Below, piece by piece: positions 1 to 7,327 of a stretch of DNA of 29,727 bases (positions are counted from its first letter, which is position 1; each line of letters opens with the position of its first letter). Below the pieces are notes generated by a model, which saw only the letters and a program-made list of their open reading frames with translations, had not been told where the DNA came from and ran no database searches. A program made the translations under genes and the position numbers. The DNA comes from Myxococcales bacterium. GTDB taxonomy: Bacteria; Myxococcota_C; UBA6777. The stretch is taken from the NCBI GenBank assembly GCA_027005175.1, contig JALTMC010000930.1:1-29727 (forward strand). Direction: 5' to 3'.

Positions 1-107
1 GTGCCACTTCCCTTTGCCGCCTGGGTTTTTACCTTCCCCAAAAGGAGTCGGTGGCGGCTGGAACTTCTTATTCACCTCACCTAAAGCTGGGTTATTCCAC
101 GACACAG

Positions 108-351
108 GGGTCGTTACATCTAGAGACGGGTCGCTACATCTAGCGGCCTCTATGTCTCGAATCAGAAGACCGGGGTCGCTACATCTAGAGACGGGTCGCT
201 ACATCTAGCGACCTCACCAAGCCCTTTTCAAAGAATTTGTGAGGATACGATATCCTGCAAGGGGGTCGCTACATCTAGCGACTCTACGATAGAAGGAGCT
301 TATGAGCAAGAGGTCAAGGGAGTCGGGGGGTCGCTACATCTAGCGACCCCC
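108..351. repeat. Six-copy palindromic hairpin repeat family
   Basis: Six copies of an 18-bp core (GGGTCGCTACATCTAGCG) begin at 108, 128, 173, 193, 263 and 328. The first four form two pairs (108/128 and 173/193) repeated 65 bp apart; the later copies follow at 70 and 65 bp. The core is a hairpin: stem GGGTCGCTA, loop CATC, stem TAGCGACCC. The last copy (326-351) is a perfect 11-bp stem with a 4-base loop. Copies at 108 and 173 end in TAGAGA and pair imperfectly; the loop is identical in all six. No T-run follows, so they are not ordinary terminators. They resemble REP-type extragenic palindromes or binding sites; function unknown. Confidence 0.85.
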
Positions 352-502
352 TGTTGGTGGGCTTCCTGGATTTTTAGCCTATTCCTTAACGTGCTGGATG
401 AGGGGGTTTTTTTCGTAACTTCAACTCTTTTGCTTTCGACCAAGGAAGTCCCCAGACACCCCAAAGCTTTCCTCTTTCCCCTCCTGCCATACGTACTTTA
501 TC

Positions 503-533
503 AAAGAATGATCATCGATAGATCATTCTTTTT
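503..533 (+). terminator. Terminator-like hairpin with T-run
   Basis: An 11-bp perfect stem (503-513 pairing with 521-531) closes a 7-base loop, and the T's at the 3' side of the stem continue to 533. The stem is AT-rich. An A-run at the 5' side means it could also act on the minus strand. No gene that it would terminate is visible in the window, so it may belong to a short transcript or a decayed gene. Confidence 0.5.
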
Positions 534-641
534 TCCCTCGCTTTCAAGAGAGCTTCTCTATGCCATCTTAATATGGTAGGAACCTTGGTGTTCAGAGAGA
601 AGGACCACAAGACCCACTTGACCTGAGATATGGAGCAGCGA

Positions 642-740
642 TTGTCATGAGTCGTCATCGGACGTTCTCGTACCGCAAGTTCATGATGTTGTCTGTCATG
701 ATTTGCACCTCGTTGTCATGAGTCGTCATCGGACGTTCTC
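642..740. repeat. 28-bp direct repeat, 71-bp spacing
   Basis: Two identical 28-bp copies lie at 642-669 and 713-740, starting 71 bp apart. The unit contains TCATGA and GTCGTCATC. They sit 127-225 bp upstream of the M16 protease start, so they could be paired regulator sites, or simply another of the roughly 70-bp tandem duplications seen elsewhere in this window. Confidence 0.75.
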
Positions 741-791
741 ATGCCGTACTGGACCAACGATCCCACCCATTTCATCATCCTGGTTTAGAGT

Positions 792-821
792 TTGCAGGTA
801 CAAACTTCAATGTGATATAAA
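792..821 (+). promoter_or_regulatory. Likely sigma70 promoter of the M16 protease gene
   Basis: TTGCAG (792-797) and TATAAA (816-821) are separated by 18 bp, and TG at 813-814 gives an extended -10 element. The predicted start of transcription is near 828, leaving a leader of about 40 bases before the ATG at 867. Confidence 0.45.
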
Positions 822-866
822 AAGCACCGTTCAAAGCCCCTACTTACAACACGAAAGGAAGCTTTC

Positions 867-3800
867 ATGGCCCTGAATCTGAGACCCAAGAGCCTGATAG
901 GATGGATTGTCCTGTTGGGTATGTTCTTACTCATCACTCCATCAACAAATGCTGCCCCAACCCTGGATGCAGGAGCGCAGTTGCGCAAGCGTGTTGTGGA
1001 GGTCAAGCTTAGCAATGGCATGACGTTTTTGTTGGTTCGTCGTAAAGGAGTTCCCACAATTACTGGGTATCTTCGGGTCAAAGTGGGCGGTGTGGATGAG
1101 CAGATCGGCTATACAGGTCTCGCTCATATCTTCGAACATATGGCCTTTAAAGGAACCACCGTTGTGGGTCCGAAAAACTGGGTCAAAGAGCAGGCTCTGT
1201 TAAAGAAACTCAATCGAGTGGGAGATGCACTGTCGCTGGCGTTGGTTCGCAGTAAAGGCAAGAGCACACCAGTGATTGCAGCGTTACGCAAACAGTTGAA
1301 GCAACTGCAAGACATCCATAAAAAGATGGTCAAAACAGATGAGTTCACTCGGATTTATCAATCGAATGGTGGCACGGGCCTGAACGCTACAACAAGCAAA
1401 GACATGACCAGTTACTTTGTAAACCTGCCAGCGAACCGGCTTGAGTTATGGGCTCACCAGGAGGCTTCCCGTCTGATCGCGCCGGTGTTTCGCGAGTATT
1501 ATCGTGAACGAGCCGTGGTTGCAGAAGAACGACGCATGGCGATGTCACGTGGTTCTGGTCGGATGTATGAAAAGTTCATCGCAGCGGCATTTGTCGCACA
1601 TCCTTATCGATTCCCCACAGTGGGCTGGATGAGTGATATCACAACGATTCCATTGTCGGCAGTAAAAAGCATGTTTAAGCGGTATTACCGGCCATCGAAT
1701 ATGGTCGGTGCGATAGTTGGAGATATCGATATCGCAGCCACGCGTAAGCTTTTAAAGCGCACTTTTGGTTTAATTCCCAAAGGACCAACTCCTCCGACAG
1801 TGCGTACCGTGGAGCCCAAACAAGAGGGAGAACGCCGTATTACAGTTGAGTTTCACACGCGCTCTCAGTTGATGATTGGCTTTCACAAACCCACTGCACC
1901 TCACGTTCATGATGACGTCTTTGACGTGATTGAAGCGATCCTGACTCGTGGTCCCTCTTCACGACTGTATCGTGCGTTAGTGAAGAAACGGCTGGCTCAA
2001 ACGATATGGGCTTCCAGTCTTCCGGGAGCACGCTTCCCCAATCTCTTTACACTGTCTGCCACACCGATTTCTCCCAATACAGCGCAACAAATAGAGAAGG
2101 TTATCTACAGAGAGTTGGACCGGCTGAAGAAAGAGCCGGTGACAGCCAAAGAGCTACAAAAAGTTCGCAACAATATGTCGGTCGATTTTTTGCGCAACCT
2201 GCGCTCCAATCAAGGGCTCGCAGCACAGCTAACATACTACCAGTTGTTGTTGGGGGATTGGCGATATGCAACGCGCTTTAACAAGCGTCTGTCCAAGGTC
2301 ACTCCAACGATGATCATGGAGGTGGCGCGATTGTATTTCAAAGCGTCGAATCGAACAGTAGCCATTCTTAAGAAGGTCGAGAAAAAAGTGCCAGCAGCAC
2401 AGACAAAACGTCGCATCATTCGAAGGCCGAATGCACAAAGAGCCTCGACACGCCCGTCACCCCGTGTGGTGAAAAAGATGGTACGCCCGTCACTTCGTGT
2501 GGTGAAAAAGATGGTGAAGCACCGACCTTCGACACAACAAGTCAGCAAGCTCAAAAAAAAGCGACAGGCATTGCTTGCAGCCATTCGCAAGCAAATGGAA
2601 GAGATCGCCCCAGTATCGTCGGTGATTCGTCCGCTGCCCAAAGGATTGAGGCGGCATCCCAAACACCTGAAGTTTGCACCACTGCATTTTGTGCCCCCCC
2701 AACCTACGATGATAAAGATGGCCAATGGCATGACCATCTATTTGCTCGAAGACCGCGAACTTCCACTGGTAGACATCTACGCTTTAGTGAAAACCGGAAG
2801 ACTGTACGATCCACCTGGAAGAGTGGGCCTGGCTGAACTCGCAGGGCGAGTTATGCGCACAGGTGGTTTTGGCAACTTCACGGGAGATCAACTGGATGAG
2901 GAGCTTGATTTTCGTGGAGCCCGCTTGTCCAGCAGTATCGCACCTGAAAATGGCTCAGCCAGTCTGTCTGTGCATCGTCGAGATCTCGATTGGGGGCTGC
3001 ATGCCTTTGCCAGTATGTTGCGATATCCCCGTTTTCCAAAAGGCAAGATCAAGCTTTACAAGGCCCGGATGTTAGAGCGTCATCGCCGTCGCAACGACAG
3101 CCCTTTTCGCTTGGCTCTCCGACACTTCAAACGTCTTGTCTATGGAAAGAACAGCCGCTGGGCGCAATTTCCAACTCCCAAAAGTATCGCAGCCATCCAA
3201 CGCAAGGAGCTGTTTGCCTTCCACAACAAATACTATCGCCCCACACACATCAGGCTTGCTATCGTCGGAGATTTCCGTACAAAAGAGATGATGGTGAAGC
3301 TGCGTAAGATCTTTGGGACTTGGACAGGTAAAGCTGTGAAGCTTCCCATGTTAAAGAAGCTCCCCAAAACGACAAAGCCAGTGATCGCATTGATACGACG
3401 CCCCATACCTCAGTCTATCATTCTGGTGGGACATCTTGGGCCACGACGTCACCACCCACAATGGCTAGCTGCACGCATCATGAACCACATCCTTGGTGGC
3501 GGTGGCTTTGGCAGTCGCCTGATGACCGAGATCCGTACCCGGCGAGGGCTTGCCTATTTTGCAGGTTCGCAGATTATCGAAGGCCCCGATCGCGGTCTGT
3601 TTGTGGCTTATACAGGGACCCGCCCCCCGACCACAGGAAAAGCCTTACACACCATGCTCAAGATCCTTCGTGACATGAAAAAGACAGGCAAGATCTCCGC
3701 ACAAGAGCTTCAACTCACACGCAAGACTTTCCTCAACCGATTTATCTTTCTGTTCCAGTCCCCCGCTCAGATCGTCTATCGTCAGGCTTCCTACGATTAC

Positions 3801-3995
3801 TTTGGCTACCCTAAAAACTACCTTACAACCTACCGCAAGCACCTTCTCTCGATCACAGTAAAAGATGTTGCCCGCGCTGCCAAGACCTTCCTTCACCCCA
3901 GCCAATTCGCCACCCTTGTCATCGGCTGGGATCCACAGTTCGGAAAACCCGCCCTCTCCACCTTTGGAAAAGTCAAACGGATATCGATCAAGTAG
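867..3995 (+). CDS. Secreted two-domain M16 zinc peptidase (insulinase/PqqL type)
   Basis: This is a 1042-residue M16-family metallopeptidase with two homologous halves. GAAAGGA lies 7 bases before the ATG, and residues 1-29 form a signal peptide (hydrophobic core, then TNA-AP), so it acts in the periplasm or outer envelope. The N-terminal half has the inverted zinc motif HxxEH (H87, E90, H91) with a downstream Glu cluster (about 213-221, RERAVVAEERR) supplying the third ligand. The C-terminal half (from about residue 615) keeps the M16 fold signature, including RRGLAYF near 892, but no HxxEH, so it should be the non-catalytic half that closes the chamber. The Lys/Arg-rich linker contains an 11-residue tandem duplication (about 529-550). 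Peptidases of this family degrade peptides or process secreted proteins; the substrate is unknown. The gene converges on nadC. Confidence 0.9.
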   Translation: MALNLRPKSLIGWIVLLGMFLLITPSTNAAPTLDAGAQLRKRVVEVKLSNGMTFLLVRRKGVPTITGYLRVKVGGVDEQIGYTGLAHIFEHMAFKGTTVVGPKNWVKEQALLKKLNRVGDALSLALVRSKGKSTPVIAALRKQLKQLQDIHKKMVKTDEFTRIYQSNGGTGLNATTSKDMTSYFVNLPANRLELWAHQEASRLIAPVFREYYRERAVVAEERRMAMSRGSGRMYEKFIAAAFVAHPYRFPTVGWMSDITTIPLSAVKSMFKRYYRPSNMVGAIVGDIDIAATRKLLKRTFGLIPKGPTPPTVRTVEPKQEGERRITVEFHTRSQLMIGFHKPTAPHVHDDVFDVIEAILTRGPSSRLYRALVKKRLAQTIWASSLPGARFPNLFTLSATPISPNTAQQIEKVIYRELDRLKKEPVTAKELQKVRNNMSVDFLRNLRSNQGLAAQLTYYQLLLGDWRYATRFNKRLSKVTPTMIMEVARLYFKASNRTVAILKKVEKKVPAAQTKRRIIRRPNAQRASTRPSPRVVKKMVRPSLRVVKKMVKHRPSTQQVSKLKKKRQALLAAIRKQMEEIAPVSSVIRPLPKGLRRHPKHLKFAPLHFVPPQPTMIKMANGMTIYLLEDRELPLVDIYALVKTGRLYDPPGRVGLAELAGRVMRTGGFGNFTGDQLDEELDFRGARLSSSIAPENGSASLSVHRRDLDWGLHAFASMLRYPRFPKGKIKLYKARMLERHRRRNDSPFRLALRHFKRLVYGKNSRWAQFPTPKSIAAIQRKELFAFHNKYYRPTHIRLAIVGDFRTKEMMVKLRKIFGTWTGKAVKLPMLKKLPKTTKPVIALIRRPIPQSIILVGHLGPRRHHPQWLAARIMNHILGGGGFGSRLMTEIRTRRGLAYFAGSQIIEGPDRGLFVAYTGTRPPTTGKALHTMLKILRDMKKTGKISAQELQLTRKTFLNRFIFLFQSPAQIVYRQASYDYFGYPKNYLTTYRKHLLSITVKDVARAAKTFLHPSQFATLVIGWDPQFGKPALSTFGKVKRISIK
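2451..2516 (+). repeat. 33-bp in-frame tandem repeat in the protease linker
   Basis: Two copies of 33 bp (2451-2483 and 2484-2516) differ at only a few bases and encode RPSPRVVKKMV and RPSLRVVKKMV in the linker between the two M16 halves. The repeat keeps the reading frame. Confidence 0.85.
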
Positions 3996-4070
3996 GACCT
4001 AGGGAAAGCATCCTTGGATGCGCCCATCTGGAGCCTTTGGAAAAGTCAAACAGATATCGATCAAGTAGGA
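3961..4070. repeat. Duplicated 3' end of the M16 gene, reaching into nadC
   Basis: The last codons and stop of the protease gene (3961-3997) are repeated at 4034-4070 with one mismatch, 73 bp downstream. The second copy supplies, on the minus strand, the last two sense codons and the TGA stop (4061-4063) of nadC. A small stem-loop (GCATC, loop CTTG, GATGC; 4008-4021) lies between the copies without a T-run. Confidence 0.85.
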
Positions 4071-4927
4071 ACAACCAACAAGCTAATATCAGCGGCTTGA
4101 ATGGAGTGTGTGAGGGCCCCGACAGAGATCACATCGACGCCGGTATTGGCGTAGTCACGGACATTGTCGAGGGTGATCCCGCCAGAGGCTTCGAGAATGG
4201 CGCGACCTTGGGCTTGCGATACGGCTTTTGTGATTTGGGTAGGAGTCATATTGTCGAGCATGACGATATCAGCACCGGCAGTAATAGCTTCTTCCATTTC
4301 GGTGAGGTTGGTGACTCCCACTTCGATACGCAAGGTGTGTGGTGCGTGTTGTTGGGCGGATTGAACAGCGGCTGAGATCGAGCCAGCACCTCGGATATGA
4401 TTTTCTTTGATCAAGATACCTGCACCCAGATCGTACCGATGATTGTGACAACCGCCCACACGAACAGCATACCGCTGGAGGTAACGCAGACCTGGCAAAG
4501 TTTTGCGTGTATCAACCACACGAGCCTTTGTTCCTGCGACAGCATCGGCATAGGCACGCGCCTGGGTCGCGATGCCGCTGAGATGCTGAAGTAAGTTCAG
4601 TCCCAATCGTTCGCTTGCCAAGATACTGTGAATATCCCCTTTTATCGATAAGATCTCCTGACCTTTGGAGACAGATGCCCCTTCTGGCACAAGAGATGTT
4701 ACCTGAATTTCTGCATCGACCTGATGAAAGACCTGTGAGAACACAGGTAGGCCACAGACAACCAAGTCTTGTTTGGCAACGCAAATGGCGTTTGCGGATT
4801 TGGGTTCGGGAATGGTGGACCAAGAGGTGACATCACCACTGCGAAGATCCTCGTCAAGCCATTGAGAGATCCAATAGATCAGAGAAGGGTGATTGAGATC
4901 CAGGTCAAAAGGGGTGCGCTGAGTCAT
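4061..4927 (-). CDS. nadC: Nicotinate-nucleotide pyrophosphorylase (carboxylating)
   Basis: NadC (quinolinate phosphoribosyltransferase) converts quinolinate and PRPP to nicotinate mononucleotide, CO2 and pyrophosphate in de novo NAD synthesis. Family hallmarks are visible: the DTRKTLPGLR motif, then YAVRVGGCHNHRYDL, ILIKENHI, a RIEVGV strand, DIVMLDN and EASGGI near the C-terminus. Length (288 residues) is normal. I chose the ATG at 4927 (MTQRTPFDL); a start 18 bases upstream (MDGISF) lies in the preceding repeat and has no ribosome binding site. The start codon sits 5 bases after the stop of the last mini-ORF in the repeat array, so translation may be coupled. Its C-terminal two codons and stop lie within a duplicated piece of the convergent protease gene. 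No nadA or nadB is in view. Confidence 0.93.
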   Translation of the reverse strand: MTQRTPFDLDLNHPSLIYWISQWLDEDLRSGDVTSWSTIPEPKSANAICVAKQDLVVCGLPVFSQVFHQVDAEIQVTSLVPEGASVSKGQEILSIKGDIHSILASERLGLNLLQHLSGIATQARAYADAVAGTKARVVDTRKTLPGLRYLQRYAVRVGGCHNHRYDLGAGILIKENHIRGAGSISAAVQSAQQHAPHTLRIEVGVTNLTEMEEAITAGADIVMLDNMTPTQITKAVSQAQGRAILEASGGITLDNVRDYANTGVDVISVGALTHSIQAADISLLVVPT

Positions 4928-5177
4928 GAAGCTTATCCCATCCAAAGAGCGAGTTGAAAAAGGGTGCGCTGAGTCATGAAGCTTATCCCATCCAAAGGGC
5001 GAATTGAAAAGGGGGGCGCTGAGTCACGAAGCTTATCCCATCCAAAGAGCGAGTTCAGGCGGAAGGCACATAAGCCCCCCTGCCTCTTCGCTGAGTCATG
5101 AAGCTTATCCCATCCAAAGAACGAGTTCACAAGGAGTACACTGGGTCATAAAGCTTATCCCATCCAAAGAGCGAGTT
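4921..5177 (-). repeat. Five-copy repeat of a gene junction upstream of nadC
   Basis: Five copies of a 35-bp unit lie at 4921-4955, 4971-5005, 5021-5055, 5093-5127 and 5143-5177, spaced 50, 50, 72 and 50 bp. On the minus strand each copy holds the last codons and stop of the upstream membrane-protein gene (ALWMG, TAA), five bases, then a start codon followed by nadC-like codons. The outermost copies are the true end of that gene and the true start of nadC, so the array arose by repeated duplication of the junction between two adjacent genes. Confidence 0.9.
4933..5149 (-). other. Chain of four 14-codon mini-ORFs leading to nadC
   Basis: On the minus strand four consecutive reading frames, each exactly 45 bases including the stop, occupy 5149-5105 (MTQCTPCELVLWMG), 5099-5055 (MTQRRGRGAYVPSA), 5027-4983 (GTG start, VTQRPPFQFALWMG) and 4977-4933 (MTQRTLFQLALWMG). 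Stop and next start are 5 bases apart at every junction except after the second frame (27 bases). Three have the N-terminus of nadC and the C-terminus of the upstream gene. The GGATGG sequence near each end could serve as a weak ribosome binding site for the next start. They may be translated as leader peptides or be a by-product of duplication; no protein evidence exists. Confidence 0.4.
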
Positions 5178-5631
5178 GGTAAGCCATTAACGAGCCCCCC
5201 AAGCCAGCGATGGCGATGGCGATGAGTTGTACTACAAGAGCGCGACGATAGTTACCAAACAACATCTCGCGCAGTGAGAGTTGTGTTGCCTTGGGCATCG
5301 TTTTTAATTCTTCAAACCGGGCGGCCACTTGGAGCAATTCTTCTTGTTTGAGAGGGCCACAAGCATCGAGTTCTTCGTGAAGTTCCTGTAACTTTGGTTG
5401 AAGTTCGACAAGTTCATCGATGGCTGATCGCAGATCGTTCATTTCCTGAAGCATCTCTTCCTGCGAGAAGACAACAGTGTTCCAGGGTAACAGCAGCAAA
5501 GCCATGGTTGTGGTGAGTCCAAACCATGTCCAAATGGGCATCTTGGGACCCATAAAACCGCCGATACCGCCGAGGAAGAGAGCCAGTCCGGCAGTTAACA
5601 CGCTGAGAACAACACGAGTTTTCCAACTCAT
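5155..5631 (-). CDS. Small membrane protein with central coiled coil (unknown function)
   Basis: I do not recognise this 158-residue protein. The start is set at the ATG at 5631 (MSWKTRVV), with AAAGGAAAA about 12 bases upstream; the open frame extends farther but that part is repeat-containing and unlike a protein start. Two hydrophobic helices come first (about residues 7-28 and 33-51), then a Glu/Leu-rich helical stretch likely to form a coiled coil (about 57-125, with many LQELHEEL-like heptads), then a third membrane helix at the C-terminus (about 133-156). Its final residues, ALWMG, and stop are the source of the repeat array that runs into nadC. It follows the response regulator gene on the same strand. 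Confidence 0.7.
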   Translation of the reverse strand: MSWKTRVVLSVLTAGLALFLGGIGGFMGPKMPIWTWFGLTTTMALLLLPWNTVVFSQEEMLQEMNDLRSAIDELVELQPKLQELHEELDACGPLKQEELLQVAARFEELKTMPKATQLSLREMLFGNYRRALVVQLIAIAIAGLGGSLMAYQLALWMG

Positions 5632-5676
5632 AATCGTTAGTTTTCCTTTTGGATGTGAGCCATGTGAGGAAGGGAG

Positions 5677-5780
5677 GTTGAGCTTTGGTATTTCCGCAGA
5701 AAGAAAGCAGCTTGCACAGCACGAGGGCAGCGGCCACATGCACAAGGGGAGTTGAGCTTTGGTATTTCGACAGAAAGAGA
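5677..5780. repeat. 30-bp direct repeat, 74-bp spacing
   Basis: Two near-identical copies (5677-5706 and 5751-5780), starting with GTTGAGCTTTGGTATTTC, lie between the response regulator gene and the membrane-protein gene. The rest of this 260-bp gap shows only a short GC stem (GGTCC, loop TACT, GGACC; 5833-5846) with no T-run. Confidence 0.8.
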
Positions 5781-5891
5781 GTGCTCCACCTCAGGTCGTT
5801 GGCATCCCCCCCTCCCCATTCGTTTCGCTGTAGGTCCTACTGGACCCACGATCGGGAAGAGGCTTTGCACGACTTTTGGTAATGTATGTAG

Positions 5892-7079
5892 TTATTGACC
5901 CTGTTTGGCCAAGGCTTCTTTGACAATGATCTCGGCCAGCTCAGGAACAACCTCCCAGGCAATTCGTTCAATCACTTCAGAAGAGAGTTGACGAATATAC
6001 TCCATTTGTGCGGAGGCTTCGGGAGAAGAAGCGGCAGCTGCTGGTTTGCGCCACTTCCGAGAGCCGTTGAGAGCACGTGCCAGATAGTCGTTCTCTGGAT
6101 CAAGCGCAAAATCCGGAGTTTCGGAAGCCTGCTGGATATATTCAGGGCTTGCCATTTCCAGCTCACTTTCGGGTGTGGGACTCGAAGCGGCAGGACGTTG
6201 AAGCAACTCTTTGACGGGGAAGTCGCCGGGTTCGCTGGAGGGCGATGGGATAATGAGAGGAGTACGTCGCGCAGACTCAGCTCCGGAGCTAGACTGCAAT
6301 GGAGTCGCGTACTCGATGGTTTGAGGGGCCTCGTCCAGAGCAGCAGCAGGTAAGGGTGGTGGTGTTAATGCCCCGGAGGATCCTGGGCTTGCTGCAGGAG
6401 TGGCCCCTCCGGGGAGCGGAGGTGGAGCCAGTGGATCACGAGCCGGTTCTGGGCTATGCAAGTGCTGCTCTTCTGCAGGTAACAAAGAACTCGGAGGCAC
6501 GGTGGGTAATGCCGGAGGATTGAGTCCTGTAGAAGAGGGGGCATCACTTTCAGGCAGCAAGGCAGATGGGTTCGTTGGTCGAAATGCTGGAACAGCCGCT
6601 GTTTCACGCGGTGGTGGGCTTTGAAGAATGCTGGCGGCAGGAGCGGCGGCGACAGTCGCAGAAGGTGAAGCAGTATCGACTGCTGGAGCAGCCATCTCGG
6701 AGGACACTGCGGTACCCCCTTCGAGAATGCTTTTTATCTTCTCGCAAAATCCTTTGGATTCAAAGGGCTTTCCTATTGCGAGGGCAGCACCTAAAGCATC
6801 CCCTTTCTCCGAATCGTAGGATAGACCTGCCAAAAAGACCAGAGGAACATTTGGAGCAGTCCCTTTGATCTGGGCACCGATGTCATAACCATCGTCCACA
6901 CCATTTTGGTTCATTCGGTTATCCAGCAAGACAAGATCGGGCGAAGTTTCCTGAATTTGAGCAAGGACTTGCGCGGGATCAGTAACAGCAATCAAAACAA
7001 CATCTTCATCTTCAAGGGCAATAGCCACAGCTCGTTGTATGGTTTGACTATCATCAGCAACCAGGATTTTCTTTGACAT
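5892..7079 (-). CDS. Response regulator with long Pro/Ala-rich linker
   Basis: The first 120 residues are a receiver domain: acidic pair D9-D10, phospho-acceptor D53 (LVLLDNRM) and K104 (IGKPF). The usual Thr/Ser of the fourth strand is replaced by Ala84 (VFLAG), which may alter the phosphorylation switch. A low-complexity Pro/Ala/Ser linker of roughly 200 residues follows, then a short C-terminal helical segment (VIERIAWEVVPELAEIIVKEAL) of a kind I associate with deltaproteobacterial regulators. There is no DNA-binding domain, so output is probably by protein contact. The start at 7079 is favoured because GGGAGAG lies about 7 bases upstream; an ATG two codons earlier would be too close to it. 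No histidine kinase is adjacent. Confidence 0.85.
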   Translation of the reverse strand: MSKKILVADDSQTIQRAVAIALEDEDVVLIAVTDPAQVLAQIQETSPDLVLLDNRMNQNGVDDGYDIGAQIKGTAPNVPLVFLAGLSYDSEKGDALGAALAIGKPFESKGFCEKIKSILEGGTAVSSEMAAPAVDTASPSATVAAAPAASILQSPPPRETAAVPAFRPTNPSALLPESDAPSSTGLNPPALPTVPPSSLLPAEEQHLHSPEPARDPLAPPPLPGGATPAASPGSSGALTPPPLPAAALDEAPQTIEYATPLQSSSGAESARRTPLIIPSPSSEPGDFPVKELLQRPAASSPTPESELEMASPEYIQQASETPDFALDPENDYLARALNGSRKWRKPAAAASSPEASAQMEYIRQLSSEVIERIAWEVVPELAEIIVKEALAKQGQ

Positions 7080-7327
7080 CAGCATGCTCTCCCAAAAGCT
7101 CGGTGTCACCTGCAAGGGTTGACGCCCCTATGGGACTTTTATTGGATTAGTAACGGACGATATTTTCCTATAAAACACCGCAGAACATAACACCATGCCC
7201 TGCCGAACACAATATACATGTGGCAGAGCTTGATTTCCAGTTTTAGACTGGCATCATAACGGTCATTCCATTGACCTATCCTTTACGCTAGAAATAAAAA
7301 ACATCACAGTACAAATGGAACTCTCAT

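Larger units (their letters stand above)
1..866. other. Gene-free region upstream of the M16 protease
   Basis: I see no convincing gene here. Two open frames (14-208 and 391-579, plus strand) lack ribosome binding sites and protein-like composition, and the first is mostly repeat sequence. The region holds a six-copy palindromic repeat family (108-351), a terminator-like hairpin (503-533), a 28-bp direct repeat spaced 71 bp (642-740) and a likely promoter just ahead of the protease gene. Confidence 0.7.

Noticed and set aside
14-208. 64-codon plus-strand frame at the left edge
   Set aside because: It reads through three full and one partial hairpin-repeat copies, has no ribosome binding site and no protein-like composition.
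108-351. CRISPR array
   Set aside because: The repeats are short, palindromic and irregularly spaced (20, 45, 20, 70, 65 bp), spacers are partly duplicated, and no cas gene is present.
391-579. 62-codon plus-strand frame
   Set aside because: It spans the terminator-like hairpin and has no ribosome binding site or recognisable domain.
4037-4375. 112-codon plus-strand frame over nadC
   Set aside because: It is the reverse shadow of a clear nadC gene.
7238-7252. Small CCAGT/ACTGG hairpin between the nucleotidase and response regulator genes
   Set aside because: A 5-bp stem without a T-run is expected by chance.
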